A stretch of 64,000 nt of DNA from SVFI01 sp045535935 (GTDB lineage Bacteria; Bacillota; Clostridia; Lachnospirales; Lachnospiraceae): assembly GCA_045535935.1 (NCBI GenBank), contig JAZSMO010000012.1:39223-103222 (forward strand), written 5' to 3'. The position numbers and the translations under genes are program-made. Numbering within the stretch: position 1 is the first letter of the stretch; every line of letters starts with the position of its first letter. Under the pieces are notes generated by a model, which worked only from the letters and a program-made list of their open reading frames with translations, was not told the DNA's origin and ran no database searches. Positions 27,173-35,918 of the stretch are shown here, piece by piece.

Positions 27173-27475
27173 ATACAAAAGAAATTCATATAGATTAAAT
27201 CTAATGAAAGAGAGGTACAAGCCGCCAAAAACATAAGCGTCGTACTTTAGAAGAAGTACATAGGAGAAAACATTAGTTGCATTCAAGTACATGGAGAGAA
27301 GAGAAGCAGTAAAGTACAAAAGATAAAGTGATAATCAAACATGAGATATCAGCTTACTGCAGTACAATCAGTACAAAGCCGAGGATGGAACGAATTACAA
27401 CAGAATACGGAGGTAGGTCCCATGGATCAAATAGTTAATTAGCGGGTGTCAGTTGAAAAGAGATTGATGCCCGCT
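27173..27475 (+). ncRNA. Candidate non-coding RNA or long leader with a six-codon minigene
   Basis: About 300 bases follow a strong promoter without a credible gene. Several hairpins can form: GTACTT/AAGTAC (27242-27259), GCAGTAA/TTACTGC (27306-27360) and a final 11-pair stem with two G-U pairs (27441-27451 with 27465-27475). GTAC recurs many times (27216, 27242, 27256, 27287, 27314, 27362, 27371). Just before the last hairpin, GGAGG (27410-27414) is followed by ATG and five codons (M-D-Q-I-V-N, 27422-27442), whose stop touches the base of the stem. I recognise no known RNA family; 6S, tmRNA, RNase P and SRP signatures are absent. The last stem lacks a good T run, so it could be an attenuator rather than a terminator. 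Confidence 0.45.
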
Positions 27476-27493
27476 AAGTCTTTGTGCTATACT
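27464..27493 (+). promoter_or_regulatory. Predicted promoter for the NagZ-like gene
   Basis: TTGATG (27464-27469), an 18-base spacer and TATACT (27488-27493). It overlaps the right arm of the preceding hairpin. Confidence 0.5.
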
Positions 27494-27539
27494 AGGGATG
27501 TAAAATCAGTATATGCACGTGATGTTCGGAGGGTATGAA

Positions 27540-28997
27540 GTGGATTTTGAAACGAGCGGATTGAGCAGAGAAGAGATAAGAAAAAGAAGAAGAAAAAAAG
27601 AGAGAACGCAGGCAATGGCACTTTTGGCGGCTGCGCTCCTTGTAGTTATACTCTTGGTTGGCGGAGGCATTTTCGGAATTGTCAAACTGGTCGGCGGAAA
27701 ATCACCGAAGGATGAAAAGCCGGCGGTGGACGCAGTGACGACAGAAAGTGTGGCAGAAGCATCGCAGGAAGACAGCCGGGCGGAGGAATCTGCAGCGGAT
27801 GCAGAGCAGGAGACAGATTCCGATGCGACGGAGGAAGAGTCTGCAGACACGGAAGAAACTGCAGATGCAGAAGAGTCGACAGATGCGACAGAAGAGGAGC
27901 CGGATACGGCAGATCCGTTTGGGGATGATGCGTTAGATGCACAGTTAGAGGCTCTGGTGGATGAAAAAATTGCATCCCTGACACTGGAAGATAAAATTGC
28001 AGGATTGTTTTTTGTGACTCCGGCGCAGCTTATGGGCGTGGAGAGCGATGTGAAGACAGTGGGAAGTGATTTCGGCGAAAAGATGTCGGCCTATCCGGTG
28101 GGCGGAATTGTGCTTGACGCTTCTAATATGGAATCAGAAGAAGGTTTTATGGGGCTTGTTGTCAATATGAAGGGATATATCCCGAGTGATCTCTTCGTCG
28201 GTATGGAACACGAAGGCGGAGAGAATTCGCCGCTTGTTCAGGGCGGAGTTACGGAGACAGTGATTTCTCCGCTTTCGGAAATCGGAGAGAGTCTCGGAGC
28301 ATCCGGCGCTTACAGTGCAGGTATTTCGCTGGGCGGGGAGCTTCGCCAGTATGCGATCAATGTAGATTTTGCACCGAATGTGGACGTTTCGCTGAAAGAG
28401 GGAAGCGTGGCAGAAGCAGAAGGCTTCGGCGTGGATATGGAAGAGACGGCGCAGCTTGGAAAAAATATGGTAAAAGGTTTGTCTGATCAGGGAATTTTTA
28501 CCGCAGTGAAGCATTTTCCGAGTTACGGTGATGTGACACAGGACGGCGACAGCGGCCAGGTGATATCCCAGCGGACCAAAGAAGATTTGCAGGGCGAGTA
28601 TGCACCTTACATAGAGGCGATTGATGCAGGAGCGGATTTTGTTATGGTATCACATGTTAGTCTTCCGCAAGTTAGAGGAGATAACAGACCTGCTTCGTTG
28701 TCAAAAGAGGTTATCACGGATATCATCCGTACAGAGTGGGAGTACGACGGAATTGTCATGACGGATTTCATGAATAAGTCGTGCATGTACCAGAAATATA
28801 CTTACGCGGAAGCTGCAGTGGGAGCCATTGAAGCGGGCGCAGACATGATTCTTTGTCCGAAAAATTTCCTGAAATCATACAACGGTATTCTGGATGCGGT
28901 CAATGCAGGCACCATAACGGAAGAGCGCATTGACGAGTCTTTGCGAAGAATTTACCGTGTAAAACTTTCAGGTTCACTGGAAACGACAGAAAATTAA
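27540..28997 (+). CDS. Membrane-anchored GH3 (NagZ-like) protein lacking the canonical catalytic His
   Basis: A GTG start at 27540 is preferred over ATG 27513 because GGAGGG sits 6 bases before it; this gives 485 residues. A basic cluster (RKRRRKKER) precedes one membrane helix (about 28-50), then a Glu/Ser/Thr/Ala-rich linker (about 58-128), then a GH3 barrel (about 135-480). The barrel has FFVTPAQLMG, the GMEHEGG strand in place of the usual DQEGG, AVKHFPSYG and VMTDFM with the expected nucleophile Asp. NagZ enzymes use His of a D-S-H motif after KHFPGHG as acid/base; here the loop reads DVTQDGDSGQ with no His. It is therefore either inactive, a binding protein, or uses another mechanism. 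Confidence 0.82.
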   Translation: MDFETSGLSREEIRKRRRKKERTQAMALLAAALLVVILLVGGGIFGIVKLVGGKSPKDEKPAVDAVTTESVAEASQEDSRAEESAADAEQETDSDATEEESADTEETADAEESTDATEEEPDTADPFGDDALDAQLEALVDEKIASLTLEDKIAGLFFVTPAQLMGVESDVKTVGSDFGEKMSAYPVGGIVLDASNMESEEGFMGLVVNMKGYIPSDLFVGMEHEGGENSPLVQGGVTETVISPLSEIGESLGASGAYSAGISLGGELRQYAINVDFAPNVDVSLKEGSVAEAEGFGVDMEETAQLGKNMVKGLSDQGIFTAVKHFPSYGDVTQDGDSGQVISQRTKEDLQGEYAPYIEAIDAGADFVMVSHVSLPQVRGDNRPASLSKEVITDIIRTEWEYDGIVMTDFMNKSCMYQKYTYAEAAVGAIEAGADMILCPKNFLKSYNGILDAVNAGTITEERIDESLRRIYRVKLSGSLETTEN

Positions 28998-29005
28998 AAA
29001 AAGAA

Positions 29006-29034
29006 TTGACAAATCAGAATGTGTATAGTATAGT
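29006..29034 (+). promoter_or_regulatory. tRNA-Gly promoter
   Basis: TTGACA (29006-29011), a 17-base spacer and TATAGT (29029-29034), 33 bases before the tRNA. Confidence 0.8.
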
Positions 29035-29066
29035 TAATTTTGCCCGCTGAAAAGCGTGGCAAATAT

Positions 29067-29138
<72 letters not shown>

Positions 29139-29152
29139 CTCAAGTAGCATGA

Positions 29153-29180
29153 AAAAGACATCCGAAGGATGTCTTTTTTT
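29153..29180 (+). terminator. Terminator of the tRNA-Gly gene
   Basis: An 11-pair stem, AAAAGACATCC (29153-29163) with GGATGTCTTTT (29167-29177), and a run of T. Confidence 0.93.
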
Positions 29181-29182
29181 GT

Positions 29183-29211
29183 TTGACAGAAGCAAGTCCA
29201 TAAAATACAAT
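29183..29211 (+). promoter_or_regulatory. Predicted promoter for the MBOAT-SGNH pair
   Basis: TTGACA (29183-29188), a 17-base spacer and TACAAT (29206-29211). Confidence 0.7.
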
Positions 29212-29246
29212 CTATATAGTATTTGATACAGGCAGGAGAAAAAAAT

Positions 29247-30752
29247 ATGGTTTTTAATTCCGTAGATTTTCTGATTTTCTTCCCGGTCGTACTGCTGGTT
29301 TATTTTTTTGTACCACGGAAGATTCGTTATATCTGGCTTTTGGTCGCCAGTTATTATTTTTATATGAGTTGGAACCCGAAGTATGCGGTGCTGATTGCAC
29401 TTTCGACGGTGATTACGTATCTGAGCGGTGTTTTGCTGGGAAAAGCCGGAACGATCCGGGATGCCCGGAAAGAAAAACGCACGAAAAATTGGATTGTAGC
29501 CGGAAGCTTTGTGACCAATCTCGGCATTTTGTTCTTTTTTAAATATTTTGATTTTGCACTTATGAATCTGAACCGGGTGCTTGGACGTCTCGGCATCGAA
29601 ATGATAGAGAAGCCGTTTGACGTGTTGTTGCCGGTGGGTATTTCCTTTTATACATTTCAGGCGCTCAGTTACACGATGGATGTGTACCGGAAAGAGATTG
29701 CGCCGGAAAAAAATCTGTTGAAATATGCATTGTTTGTGTCGTTCTTTCCGCAGCTTGTGGCGGGACCGATCGAGCGTTCCACAAAGCTGATGAAGCAGAT
29801 GCAGCAGGTGCATACGTTCCGTCTTTGGAACTATGACAATATTACAGGCGGTGCGGCGATTATGCTCTGGGGCTATTTCATGAAAATGGTTGTGGCGGAC
29901 AGGCTTGCGATTACGGTAGATACGGTGTTTGGCAGTTATGCATCCTATGATGCCACGGTGCTCATTTTAGCGGCGGTTTTGTTTGCGTTTCAGATTTACT
30001 GTGATTTCGGAAGTTATTCCATGATTGCGGTCGGTTGTGCCAAGGTCATGGGATTTGAACTGATGGAAAACTTTAATACGCCGTATTTTGCCACGAGTAT
30101 CAAAGAGTTTTGGCGCAGATGGCATATTTCGCTCAGCAGTTGGTTCCGTGATTATCTGTACATTCCGCTGGGTGGAAACCGGAAGGGCAAAGGACGCAAA
30201 TATCTGAATCTTATGATTACGTTCCTCGTGAGCGGACTTTGGCACGGAGCAAGCTTTAGTTTTGTTGTATGGGGAGGACTTCACGGTCTGTACCAGGTGG
30301 TCGGAGAACTGACAAAGCCGGTGCGGGAAAAAATGGTGTCTGCATGTAAGGTGCGGACGGACAGCTTCGTGTACCGCGCTGTGCAGGGGCTCATTACGTT
30401 TGTGCTGGTTGATTTTGCGTGGATTTTCTTCCGCTGCGGTTCGCTGGGAGAAAGCTTACAGTATATAAAGTGCATATTTGGCGGATTTGATCTGTCCGTG
30501 TGGTCGGACGCGGCGAGACTTGCGCCTGGGCTTTCGATGGTAGAATTTTGGATTGCGCTCATTTCCCTCGGTATTTTGCTTTTGGTGGATATGGTCCGCT
30601 ATTGCAAGGGAATGCAGCTGTATGCGTATTTAAACACGAAAGCATTGTGGCTGCGGTGGAGTGTTTATCTGTTTCTTGCAGCTGCCATCTTTTTGCTTGG
30701 CATCTACGGACCGGCCTATAATGCGACAGAATTTATTTATTTCCAATTTTAG
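29247..30752 (+). CDS. MBOAT O-acyltransferase (AlgI/DltB-like)
   Basis: A 501-residue protein with about 11 membrane helices that moves an acyl (usually acetyl) group across the membrane onto a glycan. MVFNSVDFLIFFPVVLLVYF is the standard AlgI-type start; the ATG at 29247 follows AGGAG and is preferred to ATG 29223. The family motifs SFYTFQALSYTMDVYR, WRRWHISLSSWFRDYLYIPL (read in parts) and the catalytic-His motif SGLWHGAS are intact. The SGNH-like gene begins 11 bases after the stop, giving the two-gene AlgI/AlgJ arrangement. The target polymer is unknown. Confidence 0.94.
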   Translation: MVFNSVDFLIFFPVVLLVYFFVPRKIRYIWLLVASYYFYMSWNPKYAVLIALSTVITYLSGVLLGKAGTIRDARKEKRTKNWIVAGSFVTNLGILFFFKYFDFALMNLNRVLGRLGIEMIEKPFDVLLPVGISFYTFQALSYTMDVYRKEIAPEKNLLKYALFVSFFPQLVAGPIERSTKLMKQMQQVHTFRLWNYDNITGGAAIMLWGYFMKMVVADRLAITVDTVFGSYASYDATVLILAAVLFAFQIYCDFGSYSMIAVGCAKVMGFELMENFNTPYFATSIKEFWRRWHISLSSWFRDYLYIPLGGNRKGKGRKYLNLMITFLVSGLWHGASFSFVVWGGLHGLYQVVGELTKPVREKMVSACKVRTDSFVYRAVQGLITFVLVDFAWIFFRCGSLGESLQYIKCIFGGFDLSVWSDAARLAPGLSMVEFWIALISLGILLLVDMVRYCKGMQLYAYLNTKALWLRWSVYLFLAAAIFLLGIYGPAYNATEFIYFQF

Positions 30753-30763
30753 AAGGAAGCGAT

Positions 30764-31774
30764 ATGAAAAAAAAGATAGGTAAAATTGTCGGGTTTTTGA
30801 TACTTCTCTCGATAATACTATGGAAACTGAATGATGTGGTAGCATTTAAATATACCGACGGAATCACGCAGATGGAGCATTTTTATGATCTTGATGAGGA
30901 CACGGTGGATGTACTTGTGCTCGGATCTTCCCACGCGTTTGTCAATGTGAGTCCGGCACTTTTGTATGAGCAGTACGGAATTGCGTCCTACGATCTGTGT
31001 GCAAGTATGCAGCCTATGTGGAACACGTATTATTATTTGAAGGAGGCGCTTGCGTACCAGACGCCGGAGCTGATTGTTCTCGATGTGTACCGCCTTGTGG
31101 AGGCATTCCCGTATTCCAAGGAAAGTAAGCTTGTGAAAACGACATATGGGATGCGCCTTTCTGCCAACAAATATTATGCGATCAAAGAGAGTCTCAGCGA
31201 GGAGACGAAGGGGGATCTGCTTCGCCATATGGTGGAGTTTCCTGCGTATCACAGCCGGTATGTGGATTTGGCGGCGGAAGATTTTGACCGCAGTCTGGTG
31301 GTCGGAGACGGATATAAAGGGGCGCACCCGGTGACGGAGACAGCGGCGAAGCAGCGGCCGGAGCTTAATCATGTAACGGAGGCCATGGAGATTGAGCCGA
31401 AAACGATGGAATATTTTGAAAAGATCCTTGCGCTGGCAAAGGAGAAGGATATTCCGGTTTTACTCATCAATGCTCCTTATATTATGATTGAGGATGACAA
31501 GAAAGTGTTTAATACACTGGAAAAGTATTTGGATGAAAAGAAACCCGGCCATGTGGATTACGTGGACTTCAACGGACTGTATGATGAGATGGGACTTGAC
31601 TTTACAACGGATTTTGCAGATGACAATCATTTGAATATCAGCGGACTGCCGAAATTTAACAAAGTCCTGGGTGAGTATCTTTCCGAAAATTATGACTTGC
31701 AGGACAGAAGAGGAGACGAAAGGTTCTCTTCTTATGAGGATGCAGTTGCAGAATTGCAAAAATACTACCGTTAG
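30764..31774 (+). CDS. SGNH/AlgJ-like O-acetyltransferase partner protein
   Basis: A 336-residue protein with an N-terminal signal/anchor helix (about 5-24) and an extracytoplasmic SGNH-hydrolase-like domain. LVLGSSHAFVNVSP supplies the block I Ser, and DFADDNHLNISG near residue 287 the Asp-x-x-His pair. Proteins of this type accept the acyl group delivered by an MBOAT partner and place it on the polymer. GAAGGAAG is in front of the ATG. The pair is closed by a terminator at 31806-31830. Confidence 0.87.
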   Translation: MKKKIGKIVGFLILLSIILWKLNDVVAFKYTDGITQMEHFYDLDEDTVDVLVLGSSHAFVNVSPALLYEQYGIASYDLCASMQPMWNTYYYLKEALAYQTPELIVLDVYRLVEAFPYSKESKLVKTTYGMRLSANKYYAIKESLSEETKGDLLRHMVEFPAYHSRYVDLAAEDFDRSLVVGDGYKGAHPVTETAAKQRPELNHVTEAMEIEPKTMEYFEKILALAKEKDIPVLLINAPYIMIEDDKKVFNTLEKYLDEKKPGHVDYVDFNGLYDEMGLDFTTDFADDNHLNISGLPKFNKVLGEYLSENYDLQDRRGDERFSSYEDAVAELQKYYR

Positions 31775-31805
31775 GCGCAAAAGTGGCGTCATAAAGGGAA
31801 ATAGA

Positions 31806-31834
31806 AAAGAGCCGGAACTTCCGGCTCTTTGTTT
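31806..31834. terminator. Terminator between the SGNH gene and the MCP-like gene
   Basis: AAAGAGCCGG (31806-31815) pairs perfectly with CCGGCTCTTT (31821-31830). The two flanking genes converge here, so it may act for both. Confidence 0.85.
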
Positions 31835-31848
31835 ATGAAGTATTCAGA

Positions 31849-32475
31849 TTATAATTTTAACTCGGTCGGAGCTGCTGTCAGAGCATCTACACGATCGGAA
31901 ATCTCATTCATGGTCTCTTTGATAGAGTGGTTGATTTCGCCGGATACGCTTGCAAGTTTACCTACTTCGTCAGCAACAACGGCGAATCCCTTTCCGGCTT
32001 CACCTGCACGAGCAGCCTCGATGGAAGCGTTCAGTGCGAGCATACGCTGTTTTGACTCAATCTTGTCCAGTGCGTGAGATTTTTCAAGCATCTGGTCAAC
32101 CAAAGCACGGAATGTATGTAATTCTTCTTTGTACTTGTCGATTTCAGCAGTGTTTTCTGATGTCTGGTACTGGCAATTCAAAGCTGTGGATAAAATATTC
32201 TGAAGCTGCTTGAATGCGTTGCGTACGGTTTCATCCTGAGCAGACATGCCTTCCGGAACTCCGAAGGTAATCTGTGCAATCACAGTTTCGCCGATGGAAA
32301 GAAGAGAAAGGGAATCGTCAACGGAACATGCGGTATACATGTTGCGATCAAAGTCTTCCATAAGGGCAGAGTCATCAAAGTCTGTGATGGTGGCCGTTAA
32401 GCCGGTGACAAGCGACCAGTCGGCAATATATTTGCCTAATGCTTCAAAATTTGCGAATTCGTTTATTTTTTTCAT
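31849..32475 (-). CDS. Miniature soluble methyl-accepting-chemotaxis-like protein
   Basis: The 208-residue protein has no membrane segment. The first 110 residues form a globular domain (FEALGKYIADWSLVTGLTAT onward) reminiscent of PocR-like ligand-sensing domains. The rest is a very short MCP signalling hairpin whose tip is nearly canonical: LALNASIEAARAGEAGKGF and AVVADEVGKLA, the region that binds CheA and CheW. The flanking coiled coils are only about four to five heptads, far below the normal MCP length, and adaptation helices are missing. It probably works as a cytoplasmic partner of another chemoreceptor or signalling array. No che genes are near. It starts behind AAGGA. Confidence 0.82.
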   Translation of the reverse strand: MKKINEFANFEALGKYIADWSLVTGLTATITDFDDSALMEDFDRNMYTACSVDDSLSLLSIGETVIAQITFGVPEGMSAQDETVRNAFKQLQNILSTALNCQYQTSENTAEIDKYKEELHTFRALVDQMLEKSHALDKIESKQRMLALNASIEAARAGEAGKGFAVVADEVGKLASVSGEINHSIKETMNEISDRVDALTAAPTELKL

Positions 32476-32623
32476 ATTTATATGTCCTTTCTATAATTAT
32501 AGGAATACACTATATTCAGTATAACAAAATAGTTCGAAGATTTGTATACCAAATTACAAAAAAGTTGTAGAAATTATCAAATATTTTTTGTTTAAAATGT
32601 CAGCACAAGAATAACAGTCCTAT

Positions 32624-32651
32624 TTGTTATTTTTTGGTTTTGTGATAGAAT
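32624..32651 (+). promoter_or_regulatory. Predicted promoter for the TraX-family gene
   Basis: TTGTTA (32624-32629), a 16-base spacer and TAGAAT (32646-32651). Confidence 0.5.
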
Positions 32652-32675
32652 AGATATAAGAGTATTGAAATTAGG

Positions 32676-33398
32676 ATGACAGGAAAGATGAACGGAGCAT
32701 TACTTAAAAAAATTGCGGTGGTCACTATGTTGGTCGATCATCTCGGCGCGGCATTTTTTATCATCTATACAAGTGGGTATGACGGGACGGCTGCATTCGG
32801 CGGGGCGGATGTGATGTATCAGTTGTTGCGCATCATAGGCCGGACGGCATTTCCGATTTTTTGTTTTCTTATCGTAGAAGGGTTCTTTTTTACAAGGAGC
32901 CGATGGAAATATTTACTGCGGCTGTTTTTGTTTGCACTGTTGTCCGAGGTGCCGTTTGATCTGGCTTTTCATGACAAAGTGTGGGATATGTCCATGCAGA
33001 ATGTCTTTTTTACTTTGTTTCTTGGTTTGCTGGCATTGATGGCACTGGATATGGGAAGGCAGGCGATGGAAGCCTGCAATTCGAAATTCTCTCCGAAAGT
33101 TGTCGCTTCGGGAGTGGGCACACTGCTTTGTGTTGCGGCCGCATATTTCGGCCGGACGGATTATGATGTCAGCGGTGTGTTCTTGATTCTGATTTTTTAT
33201 CTGTTCAGAGAAAGCAGAGGGCTTGCATGTTTGTGCGGATATTTGTGCATGCTGCATGAGATGTGGTGTTTTCCGGCGTTTGTGCTTTTATACTTTTATA
33301 ATGGGGCGAAGGGAAAAGGCAGTAAATATTTTTATTATGTTTTTTATCCGGCGCATTTGGTTCTTTTGGCGTTATTTCGAATGCTATGTTTAAAATAA
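32676..33398 (+). CDS. TraX-family membrane protein
   Basis: A polytopic protein (240 residues, or 236 if the ATG at 32688 is used) with about eight helices. It has the TraX-family pattern: KKIAVVTMLVDHLGA at the start, RIIGRTAFPIFCFLIVEGF and LFALLSEVPFDLAF. TraX of F plasmid acetylates pilin, and chromosomal relatives are presumed membrane acyltransferases of unknown substrate. Both starts have only a modest ribosome site (AGG or AGGAAAG). The broken beta-CASP gene follows after 19 bases. Confidence 0.83.
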   Translation: MTGKMNGALLKKIAVVTMLVDHLGAAFFIIYTSGYDGTAAFGGADVMYQLLRIIGRTAFPIFCFLIVEGFFFTRSRWKYLLRLFLFALLSEVPFDLAFHDKVWDMSMQNVFFTLFLGLLALMALDMGRQAMEACNSKFSPKVVASGVGTLLCVAAAYFGRTDYDVSGVFLILIFYLFRESRGLACLCGYLCMLHEMWCFPAFVLLYFYNGAKGKGSKYFYYVFYPAHLVLLALFRMLCLK

Positions 33399-33417
33399 AA
33401 GATGGGAGGACTATGAT

Positions 33418-35013
33418 ATGAAGCTGATGTTTATTGGGGCCGATCATGAGGTTACGGGCAGTTGTCACTACATTGAGGCGTGTGGCAAGCATATACTGAT
33501 CGATTACGGCATGGAGCAGGGAGTCAATGTATTTGAAAATGTAGATATTCCGGTGCATGAGTCGATGATTGATTATGTGTTGTTGACGCATGCGCATGTG
33601 GATCATTCCGGTATGCTTCCGCTGCTGTATGCAAGAGGATTCCGCGGGCAGATTTTTTCAACGGATGCCACGGCGGATCTTTGCAGTATTATGCTTCGTG
33701 ACTGTGCGCACATTCAGATGCAGGAGGCAGAATGGAAAAACCGCAAGGCAAAGCGTAGTGCGGCGCATCCGCCGGTAGAACCGCTTTATACCATGGAAGA
33801 TGCGGATGGAACCATCAAGTGCTTTGTGCCATGTCATTATGATCAGATGGTTACACTGTGTGAAGGGATTCAGATTCGGTTTACGGACATCGGACATCTG
33901 CTTGGGTCTGCAAGTATTGAAGTCTGGATTACCGAGGATAAGGTTTCCAAGAAGATTGTGTTCTCGGGAGATATCGGCAATGTGGAACAACCGCTGATCA
34001 AGGATCCTCAGTTAACCAAGGAGGCGGATTATGTAGTCATGGAATCCACCTAAGGTGACCGCATCCATTCGACAGAAAGACCGGATTATGTGGCGGAACT
34101 GACGCAGATACTCAAGGAGACCTTTGACAAGGGCGGTAATGTGGTCATCCCTTCCTTTGCGGTAGGGCGTACACAGGAAATGCTTTATTTCCTGCGCAAG
34201 ATTAAGATGGAAAAACTGGTGGAAGGACATCCGGATTTTCCGGTGTATGTCGATAGCCCTTTGGCGGTGGAAGCGACAGGTATATTCCACAAAAATATAT
34301 ATAACTGCTTTGATGAGGAAGCGATGGCCCTGGTCAATCAGGGGATTAACCCGATCAGCTTTCCGGGACTGCGGCTTTCCATCACAAGTGATGAGTCAAA
34401 AGCAATCAACTTTGACGACACTCCTAAGGTTATCCTTTCAGCCTCCGGTATGTGTGAGGCCGGACGTATCCGCCATCATTTGAAACATAACCTTTGGCGT
34501 CCGGAATGTACCGTTTTGTTTGTGGGATATCAGGCGGTCGGTACGCTGGGACGTATCATTGTGGAAGGCGTGGATGAAGTAAAATTGTTCGGTGAGCCGA
34601 TTCAGGTGAGAGCCAAGATTGCGAAGCTGACCGGGCTTTCCGGACATGCGGACAAAAATGGTCTGATTGCATGGATTAACGGCTTTGAAAAAAAGCCGGA
34701 GCGAGTGTTTGTTGTCCATGGTGAAGATACCGTATGTTCAGCGTTTGCACAGTGCCTTCATCATGAATATGGGTATGAGACATATGCACCGTACAGCGGC
34801 GCGGAGTTTGATATGGTGACCAATACAATCACCTACGATGCCCAGGGAGTTGCGATCAAGAAAAAGAAAGTGGCAAGCGATATATTCCGCAGGCTGCTTG
34901 ATGCAGGTCACAGACTTATGGCGGTTATTCAGCGCAATGAGGGTGGCGCAAACAAAGATCTTGCCAAGTTCGCAGATCAGATCAATGCGCTTTGTGACAA
35001 ATGGGACAGATAA
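33418..35013 (+). pseudogene. Beta-CASP metallo-beta-lactamase-fold hydrolase, split by an in-frame TAA
   Basis: Read through one stop, the frame gives 531 residues of an RNase-J/CPSF-like or YsH1-type hydrolase: THAHVDHSG (HxHxDH metal site, about residue 60), GHLLGSASIEVW, FSGDIGN, the beta-CASP domain (about 225-400) and the RMMBL C-terminus with GLSGHAD. The break is TAA at 34051-34053, exactly at the tyrosine of the conserved ESTYGDR motif (EST-stop-GDR), so it is one base away from TAC or TAT. Both halves stay in frame and are otherwise undamaged. A GTG at 34090 could restart the second half but no ribosome site precedes it. It is either a very recent nonsense mutation or a sequencing error. 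Confidence 0.85.
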
Positions 35014-35035
35014 GAGAAAGTGAGGAACAGAGGCC

Positions 35036-35884
35036 ATGAGTATGGCAGATCAGATTTTTATTCAAATGTGTAAGGATATACTGGAGAACGGAACCAGTAC
35101 GGAGGGAGAAAAGGTGCGTCCGCACTGGGAGGACGGCGCAAGTGCCTACACGATAAAAAAGTTCGGTGTGGTAAACCGTTATGACCTTTCCAAAGAGTTT
35201 CCGATTCTGACACTTCGCAGGACTGCACTGAAGAGCGCGACCGATGAGATGCTTTGGATTTGGCAACAGAAGTCAAACAATATCCATGATCTCCACAGCC
35301 ATATCTGGGATGAGTGGGCGGATGAGACCGGCTCCATCGGAAAAGCATACGGTTATCAGATGGGAGTCAAACATCACTACAAGGAAGGGATGATGGATCA
35401 GGTGGACCGCGTGATCTATGATCTGAAGAACAATCCGTTCAGCCGTCGTATTATGACCAATATATACGTACATCAGGATCTGCACGAGATGAATCTGTAT
35501 CCGTGTGCTTACAGCATGACCTTTAATGTGACTCAGCAGAAGGGAGAGGATAAGCTTCGGCTCAATGCGATATTGAACCAGCGTTCGCAGGATGTTCTTG
35601 CGGCCAACAACTGGAATGTTGTCCAGTATGCGGTGCTTGTGCATATGCTGGCGCAGGTATGTGATATGCAGGTCGGTGAACTGGTGCATGTCATCGCCGA
35701 TGCGCATATTTATGACAGACATGTTCCGATTATCAAAGAGCTGATCGAAAGAGAGCCACTTCCGGCTCCGAAGTTTACTCTGAATCCGGAAGTGAAAGAT
35801 TTTTATCAGTTTACAAGAGAGGATGTCAGCCTGGAGGGGTATGAGACCCATCCACAGATTACCGACATTCCGATTGCGATTTAG
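35036..35884 (+). CDS. thyA: Thymidylate synthase
   Basis: It methylates dUMP to dTMP with 5,10-methylene-tetrahydrofolate, leaving dihydrofolate. The 282-residue protein contains the nucleophile Cys in LYPCAYSMTF, the arginine-containing FSRRIMTN phosphate site, and QRSQDVLAANNWNVVQYA in place of the more common RSCDVFLGLPFNI motif; this variant looks like a clade feature. HVYTRH of the family appears as HIYDRH. It is followed after 34 bases by folA, which regenerates tetrahydrofolate, a classic pairing. Confidence 0.96.
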   Translation: MSMADQIFIQMCKDILENGTSTEGEKVRPHWEDGASAYTIKKFGVVNRYDLSKEFPILTLRRTALKSATDEMLWIWQQKSNNIHDLHSHIWDEWADETGSIGKAYGYQMGVKHHYKEGMMDQVDRVIYDLKNNPFSRRIMTNIYVHQDLHEMNLYPCAYSMTFNVTQQKGEDKLRLNAILNQRSQDVLAANNWNVVQYAVLVHMLAQVCDMQVGELVHVIADAHIYDRHVPIIKELIEREPLPAPKFTLNPEVKDFYQFTREDVSLEGYETHPQITDIPIAI

Positions 35885-35918
35885 ATTGCAATTTAAATGA
35901 AATGAGACGGAGGAAGAT

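Noticed and set aside
27116..27319. A 67-codon frame on the - strand in the non-coding tract
   Set aside because: AT-rich, no ribosome site, and opposite to a strong promoter; no sign of a real protein.
34051..34053. Recoding of the stop as selenocysteine or pyrrolysine
   Set aside because: The stop is TAA, not TGA or TAG, and I see no insertion element nearby.
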